Positions 57,611-64,000 of a stretch of DNA of 64,000 nt are shown in pieces. The notes beneath the pieces were generated by a model. That model worked only from the letters and a program-made list of their open reading frames with translations. It did no database searches and had not been told where the DNA came from. The stretch spans positions 434,001-498,000 of the forward strand of contig CM072899.1 in the NCBI GenBank assembly GCA_037013685.1, read 5' to 3'. Made by a program: the position numbers and the translations under genes. This stretch comes from Acridotheres tristis (taxonomy: Eukaryota > Chordata > Aves > Passeriformes > Sturnidae). Every line of letters begins with the position of its first letter. Within the stretch, counting starts at the first letter, position 1.

Positions 57611-58835
57611 AGGCTGCCCCAGGACATCCCACCCATGCCCCAGGTGTCTCCTCACCCAGCAGCTCACATATGGGATATGGGGCAGGTGGGGCTCAGGTGG
57701 GCCAGGCCATGGCTCGCTGGCCCTGTTGGAGCTCTGCCTCTCAGTGACTGTTCACACCAATAAACAAATGCCAGTCTTCATTTGCCCACCACACATTATT
57801 TCATTTTTGAAGTGACTGTTGTTAACATGGCTGGTGTCTCAGCCAAGCTGCAAGCCCTGACTTCTGCCTTGTATGAAGGGATGTGAATTCAGAGAATCAG
57901 AGAGCTCTGCACATCAGAGTAGGAGCAGAAGAGAAAGGGGATTTAAAAAAAAAAACAACTGCCTTGACATAAGGAATGCTGGAATGTTTACATCTATATT
58001 TTGCCTTCTGTGTGACACAAGGCAAGCATGGCAGGAGAGTCCTGCAGGAGCAGTGCTGCAGCAGCTCTGCTCTGCATACCAAGGGAATCAAGTGAAATAT
58101 CTGAGGGATTATTTTCTGGAAGTGATGGACACCTGCAGTGACAGCTGATTTTAGCCAGAGCTGTAGCTGCAGGAGCTCTTTCTGTCCTGATAGTGCTCCA
58201 GGAAAAGCTGTGCACGCTGGTGCACATGGATTGCATTTGTCTGCTGGCTCGTTTCCCCTGGAGCTGCCCAAGTACCTTTAATGCCCTTTCTTGTTTCTGG
58301 GTGGGAATTTAACACTCCTGCACTACACCAGGCGATTTCTGTGTTTTCTATGGTATTGTTTATCTCTAACCATCTGGTTCTGCACCCACTAATAAATGGG
58401 ATGCCAGGGAAGATGGTGAGAGCAGACAATGTGCTTTATGCTGCTTTTCCCTTCTTTAGAAGGCAGGAGCACAATCACTTTGGACTGAAGACATGCAGCA
58501 AGCGGGGGAGATAATCTCTGCTTGTGGGTGGCAGCTGCACAGCCCAGTGATCCCGATGTAGAACATATTATTAGCCTCAAGCTAAGCTGCCTGCAGTCTG
58601 GAACTTGCTCCAGGTCTGTAGTAAATGAATTCATGAGGAGGTTGTGAAGTATTGGGCTGGATCGTGTCTGGTATGGAAAGCCCTGTGGAGACTGTGTCCC
58701 CACGGCTGTTGGATTCCCCATTGCCTGTTCATCCTGAATATCCACGTGAATATTCTGCTCTGCAGTAGGGAGGTTCTGCAGGTCTTTATTCACCCTGGAC
58801 CACCCCAAGGCTGCTGGTGCTGCCTGAGGCTGTGT

Positions 58836-59323
58836 TTGTGCCGGTCCCGGGCAGGGTTTGTGCCCGTTCTGGGCAGGGTTTGTGCCCGTTCTGGGCAGGG
58901 TTTGTGCCGGTTCTGGGCAGGGTTTGTGCCGGTTCTGGGCAGGGTTTGTGCCCGTTCTGGGCAGGGTTTGTGCCGGTTCTGGGCAGGGTGTGTGCCCGTT
59001 CTGGGCAGGGTTTGTGCCGGTTCTGGGCAGGGTTTGTGCCGGTTCTGGGCAGGGTGTGTGCCCGTTCTGGGCAGGGTTTGTGCCCGTTCTGGGCAGGGTT
59101 TGTGCCCGTTCTGGGCAGGGTTTGTGCCGGTCCCGGGCAGGGTTTGTGCCGGTCCCGGGCAGGGTTTGTGCCGGTCCCGGGCAGGGTTTGTGCCGGTCCT
59201 GGGCAGGGTTTGTGCCGGTCCCGGGCAGGGTTTGTGCCGGTCCCGGGCAGGGTTTGTGCCCGTTCTGGGCAGGGTTTGTGCCCGTTCTGGGCAGGGTTTG
59301 TGCCCGTTCTGGGCAGGGTTTGT
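58836..59323. repeat. 23-bp minisatellite, about 21 copies
   Basis: The unit is gttctgggcagggtttgtgc ccg, with two sub-families (tcccgggcag and ttctgggcag) that are spatially clustered. As 23 is not a multiple of three, the three frames are cyclic shifts of one peptide. Confidence 0.96.
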
Positions 59324-62300
59324 GCTTCCTGTGTGTGAGTTCCAGGCTGGCTGGGTGCAGTGACAGGTGCTGTTCTGTCACTGGTCACAGCACAGCTCTC
59401 CCTTGCTGTTCCAACACTGTGCTTTTCCTGGGAGAGGAGGAGGAGTGCAGAGCAGTGTCGGCCTTGGGCGATGCTTTGCTGGTCTCCGAGGCTCTGAAGG
59501 AAGCAGCACTGGTGCAGGCAGTGAGCAGAGCATCTGCCTTTGGCCGGTCCTTTGTGCTGAAAAAGCCCAGTGGAGATAACCAGCCCAGAGGACATGAAGA
59601 ACAGCATTTCTGGGTGATGAGGACGTGCTCCAAATGAAGCATGACCAGGCTCCAGGAATGCTCAGCAATCTGGGAGCTGGATCAAACGCTGGAGGTGCAC
59701 AGGAGGTTTTGGTCAGAGGCACAGTGTGAAGCTGCCTCTGCCAGGTACAGTTGGCCGGGATATTTTTAGGAACATTAAATCAAACAAATAAAAGAAATTG
59801 GGTAACTTCTGCTGTTGGACTTGTCAGTTCCTCCAGACTCTTCAGTTTGAGTCTACTGCTTTGGAATTTGTTTTTCTTGTTGTTTTCTGTGTCCCTTTGG
59901 ACTGGGAGCAGTTTGGCCTTGAAATGAATTTCAGGTAGAAAGCACAGTGGGAAATGGCAGAGATGCCCAAGGAAAGACTTGTTTTATCCCATCTGTAAAA
60001 TTACGTTGTAATCCATGCCTCTTTCTTGAAGATGTCGAGGTTTATAGGAGTTTTCGAGATGTGAAAGTTCTTAAAAGGAATTATCCTATATTTTTAATGC
60101 GTGTAAAGTATTACTCTGGAAGAGAATGGGTTCGGTGGCTCCATGAGTGCCCAGAGTTTTCAGGCAGAAGGCACTGCTGGGTAGGCTGGTCTGATCTGTG
60201 TGTATGATACTTGGTCAGGGCTGTGCAGAGGCTGGGGGGCTGGCACAGGGACAGGGGCTGGCTCCAGGGGCTGTCTGCAAAGCTCTGCTCCCCTAATGAT
60301 CTGTGAAATCTTTCCATGCCTGGATTAAGGAATGTGAGGTGCTGAACTGAACCGTTTAATGATCTTCTCCTTTATTCCATCTCGGTGGCTCAGGGCAGGA
60401 TTCACATTCTTGTTCAGCTCTTTCTTTTCCTGTTTGAATACATTCTCCTTTGCATCTTAATAGCCCCAAGGCCAGAGCTCGGGTTACATCATTTCGGGGC
60501 TTTCAGCTCCTGAAGGACTTTGTGCAGCCGAGCCCATGTGCAGTGTCCGGGCTGCAGAGCGGCCAGGGGAGGGTGAGCAGCTCAGGCTGAGCAGGAGGGC
60601 ACTCAGAGCAGCTCTTCTCTCTGGGGAAAAAGCCACCATCTGTGTTTGTGACGCTTCCTTTGCTCCTCTTAAATCGTGAACAAACACAAGAGATCCGTTT
60701 GGCTCTTTCTCTTCAGTGCTTTTTTGCATCCCTTGTGCTCCCAGCAGGCAGAAACAGAGGAGACAGAAGCTCAGCAAAGGCTGTTCTGCCTTCCCCTTGT
60801 CCTCCTGCAGCTGGGCACAGAGCTCCTTTGGGGAGAAATGTGGGGCACAAGGGATTCCCCAAAACACACAGCAAGCAGGGATTGCCAGGGATCTTGGAAT
60901 GCTGGAGGTTTGGAGTGGACTTGTTTAAAGTTTGGCTTCTTTAGCATAACACCAAAAACCCCAAAACAAACAAACAAACCCCAAGTCCAAACAACAAAAC
61001 CAGCCCCAGCCTCCTCAAAGTCTTTTTTAATGAGCATTTTTGGGGTCCTGCTCCACCTTCAGTTCTGTAAATTCTCCCTCCCATTGATCAGCGTGATCAG
61101 TGCAGGGCCACATAGCCCAGACAACAGCGTGTAGGGACAGTAAATGAGATTTACTGCCTGGGTGCTGCTCTGGGTCAGGCAGGAGTGGCAGCAGATGTGA
61201 TGGGTTCAGGCTGTGAATTACAAGTGGACAAGTCTCTGTTCCCAAGGAAACGGGAGGTGCCAGGGGCTGTGGGGAAGGGAGGAGGAGGATGCAGAATGCC
61301 AGGGGTACGTGCTGCTCTGCTGGGGCTGCTGTGTCCCCTGGGCCGTGTGTGTCCCCTGGGCCGTGTCCCTGCCAGCCCTGGCTGGGCACAGATGTCTCTG
61401 CTGGCACAAGCCTTTATCTGCAGCAGCCGAGGGCTGGGTGGAGCCAGCCCAGGAGCTGGAGTGGCTCTGGAGCTGAGCTGAGCCCTGCACCTTCCAGGCA
61501 GGGCTGTACCTGTGACATGGGGACATGCAGGCTGGGGCACTGCCAGCAGGGTCGTCCCTGGGTATAGCCTCTGTGCCAGGAAAATAAACACTTCTGCTGC
61601 CTAAACTTAGCCCCCGAAGCTTGTCTAGTCCTGTGGTGAACCACAGCTCCAAAGTGAGGATCAGCCCCATCTCCAGCATCCAACAGAGATGGGTCAGAAC
61701 CTGCTGCCAGGCTGCAGCTCTGCCCATGCCTCTGTTCACACAGGGGCAGGCAGAGGAGCCACTGTGGGTCCGTGTGGCTCATTCTGAGTGGTGCAGAGTG
61801 GAACAAAGCAGCTCCCACGCTGACTGAGGATTTCTAATGCAAGCAGGTTTGTCTTCTTGGTCTCAGAGAGGAAGGACCGTGGCATCCCTGGGTTGGGTTC
61901 ATGCTGGGAGCACCTGCAGAGGCAGCAGGTTCCCAGAGCTGTGACTGGCACTGGCTCCTGCTCTGGGCACTCCTGGCCAGCTCTCTGCCCTTCTGGCACA
62001 CAGGATGTGTGGTGTGAAGTGCTGTTTCTGTTCTTAAACTGGACAGAATGGCGACACACCATTATATCTGTTCTCACTCTTGATGTGTGGGGAGTTTGGC
62101 CTGAGGCTCAGCTGAAGTTTGCAGTAAACACTGTTGGCATTGCTGTGGTTGGGTTTTGGTTCCCGTGTCCCAGGAGCAGGGCTGTGGAAGGGAGCTGGGT
62201 GCTCTGCTTCACCCTAAACACTTGTTGTTCCCTGCTGCCTCCTCACCAGCCAGGCTGCCTTTCATTTGTGAAGGGAAATTCACTGTCAGGAACTCCTGTG

Positions 62301-63302
62301 CTTTGGAATATCAGAGTAGATGACAAAGGCCACTGCTTGGCCACCGTCCTGTGCAGGGAAGGAGAGGGAAGGGGACTGGGAGGAGCAGCATGTGGCATCT
62401 GCTGCTGTGCCTCTCGGTGGCAGAGCTTTGCTACCTTGTTCTTGTGCTTGCTAAGCTTAGTACGAATCTTTTCACGGCTTCATTGTCACCGTATCAGCTG
62501 TGATATTTGTTCTTGGACAGCGAGGAGCTGTTCTCATCTTTCTTTGCCCTTTGCATTAAATGAGGGGCTTCTCCAGGGCAGGGGTTTCCCAGGAGAGAAG
62601 TCACTGGGTTCAAGATACAATTTCTTACACTTTCAGTTCCCTTCTGAGTAGCTGCAGATGAAGATGTTGCCTCGCAGCCCAGCAAGTGGCAGTGTGGGGG
62701 CTTGGTGTGGCTACCAGGGCAGTGGGGCTGTGCATGTGAAGGGCTGCTGGGGGTACAGACACACATGGAAAAAACCTGAAAATCGCCAGTGCCACGGGGT
62801 TAGTTTTCATACTGGAGGGAAGTGTTTTCCTTTCTGTTTTTTTGGGTTTTGTTTTCTTTTTAACTGGGAAGTCTTGTTTCAGATAAAAGGCTTGTCTTGT
62901 TCTTTGTTTTTCCAGGAGCCATATCTCTTGTCTTTGTCTAGGCAGTGATGTTACTGCTCACACGGCAGGAAGCAGAGGGGAAGCTTGCTGGCTTGCTTTG
63001 GGCTGTTTGCTGTCGCTGCAGGTCCCCCTGGCTGCTCCCCAGGGGTGGATGCAGGGTGGATGCAGCCCTGCGTTCCTGTCTGGGTGCTGCAGGCTGTGCT
63101 CCCTGCAGCTGCTCGGCTGTTCCAGCTCAGCAGTGTCCCAGTGCCACCTGGCAGAGCCTGTCCTGGCTGCAGCTCACGAGGAAAAGGTGCATGGGCCTCT
63201 GGAGCCCATTCCTGTGTCCCCTGCTGCTGCTCCCAGCCCTGTTGGCATTGGCAGCTTGCTGTGTAGGGAGAGCAGTGCCAGGGGTGCCAGCAGCAGGAGC
63301 AT

Positions 63303-63805
63303 CCCATGGGCACGTGTGGGCTCCCAAAACTGCCCTGCCAGTGTCCCATGGGCACACCTGGCCTCCCAAAACTGCCCTGCCAGTGTCCCATGGGCACGTG
63401 TGGCCTCCCAAAACTGCCCTGCCAGTGTCCCATGGGCACGTGTGGGCTCCCAAAACTGCCCTGCCAGTGTCCCATGGGCACACCTGGCCTCCCAAAACTG
63501 CCCTGCCAGTGTCCCATGGGCACGTGTGGGCTCCCAAAACTGCCCTGCCAGTGTCCCATGGGCACGTGTGGGCTCCCAAAACTGCCCTGCCAGTGTCCCA
63601 TGGGCACACCTGGCCTCCCAAAACTGCCCTGCCAGTGTCCCATGGGCACGTGTGGCCTCCCAAAACTGCCCTGCCAGTGTCCCATGGGCACGTGTGGGCT
63701 CCCAAAACTGCCCTGCCAGTGTCCCATGGGCACGTGTGGGCTCCCAAAACTGCCCTGCCAGTGTCCCATGGGCACGTGTGGCCTCCCAAAACTGCCCTGC
63801 CACCG
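63303..63805. repeat. 42-bp minisatellite carrying E-boxes, 12 copies
   Basis: Period is exactly 42 bp: cccatgggcacgtgtgggct, then cccaaaactgccctgccagt, then gt. Nine copies carry CACGTG (first bases at 63311, 63395, 63437, 63521, 63563, 63647, 63689, 63731 and 63773). Three copies (63353, 63479, 63605) read cacacctgg instead. The rest of the unit is nearly invariant. Confidence 0.96.
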
Positions 63806-64000
63806 TCCCCTGCCTGCAGGGACTGAGCCTGGCTCCTTGGGACCACACACAGGCTCTGGCCACTCTTGGGGCTGTGCTGGCACCACCTGCCCGTGGTTGG
63901 GGTTTTCCTGGTGGGACAGCTGGAATGAAACATCCATTTTACAGCAGATCCAGGCTTGAGGTGCATTAGTTCTGTGTGTGAGAGAGCTCTCCCAGAGGAA

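Larger units (their letters stand above)
36897..64000 (+). other. SRGAP3 first coding intron (at least 27.1 kb)
   Basis: Everything to the window end is read as intron 1 because the next SRGAP3 exon is not seen and no other gene is recognised. Between the minisatellites listed separately, the sequence is unique with no recognised exon, RNA gene or CR1 copy. AT-rich, repeat-poor blocks at 41110-41520, 49240-49620 and 52370-52610 are candidates for conserved enhancers. A 12-base poly-T lies near 46178-46189. Confidence 0.6.

Noticed and set aside
61857..62651. 264-codon plus-strand open frame in the SRGAP3 intron
   Set aside because: No recognisable motif; GC-rich low-stop sequence; likely chance.
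63303..63805. CRISPR-like direct repeats
   Set aside because: Units are contiguous without unique spacers, and the host is a vertebrate; it is a minisatellite.
36897..64000. Search for SRGAP3 coding exon 2
   Set aside because: No segment with the expected QLVEQ/CLEQQ/LLQDLQ wording flanked by splice sites was found.
1..64000. tRNA genes, viral-type insertions and a novel multigene system
   Set aside because: No B-box-like ggttcgantcc word, no retroviral pol-like motif and no unexplained gene cluster were seen.

Overview
This window is vertebrate nuclear DNA, most likely from a bird. Three protein genes are split into short exons with consensus splice sites, and a fourth contributes only its first coding exon. 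CpG-rich promoters mark each 5' end, at least two decayed CR1 retrotransposon fragments are present (the dominant interspersed repeat of birds), and long introns are littered with GC-rich minisatellites. I recognise all four genes: IRAK2, VHL and THUMPD3 on the minus strand and SRGAP3 on the plus strand. In human all four lie on 3p25; the avian counterpart should be the chicken chromosome 12 equivalent (from memory).

Layout: 1-7206 holds the first five coding exons of IRAK2 (minus; the rest lies beyond base 1), with its promoter to about 7600 and a nested VNTR at 7617-8092. 8093-11409 is intergenic or VHL 3' UTR. 11410-12719 is complete VHL (three exons, 174 aa). 14312-19194 is complete THUMPD3 (nine coding exons, 492 aa). 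19560-36000 is intergenic, with three large tandem arrays and a CR1 end. 36830-36896 is the first coding exon of SRGAP3 (plus), and from 36897 to the window end everything appears to be its first coding intron, with about nine further minisatellites.

The genes are not a functional operon. IRAK2 acts in Toll/IL-1 receptor signalling, VHL is the substrate receptor of the HIF-degrading ubiquitin ligase, THUMPD3 is a tRNA guanosine N2-methyltransferase, and SRGAP3 is an F-BAR/RhoGAP protein of neuronal morphogenesis. Order and orientation match human except that the large human block between THUMPD3 and VHL (SETD5 through BRK1) is missing here: the two genes are 1.6 kb apart.

I see no mobile gene cassette, CRISPR array, tRNA gene or new multigene system. 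The points most worth a second look are: a THUMPD3 exon 1 that reads openly through its weak donor into a pentanucleotide repeat; a GC-AG intron in IRAK2; a VHL gene with only the short-form start; a 42-bp-period E-box array in the SRGAP3 intron; and the nested VNTR beside the IRAK2 promoter. Exon boundaries were read by hand from splice consensus, reading phase and remembered human proteins; no alignment was run.
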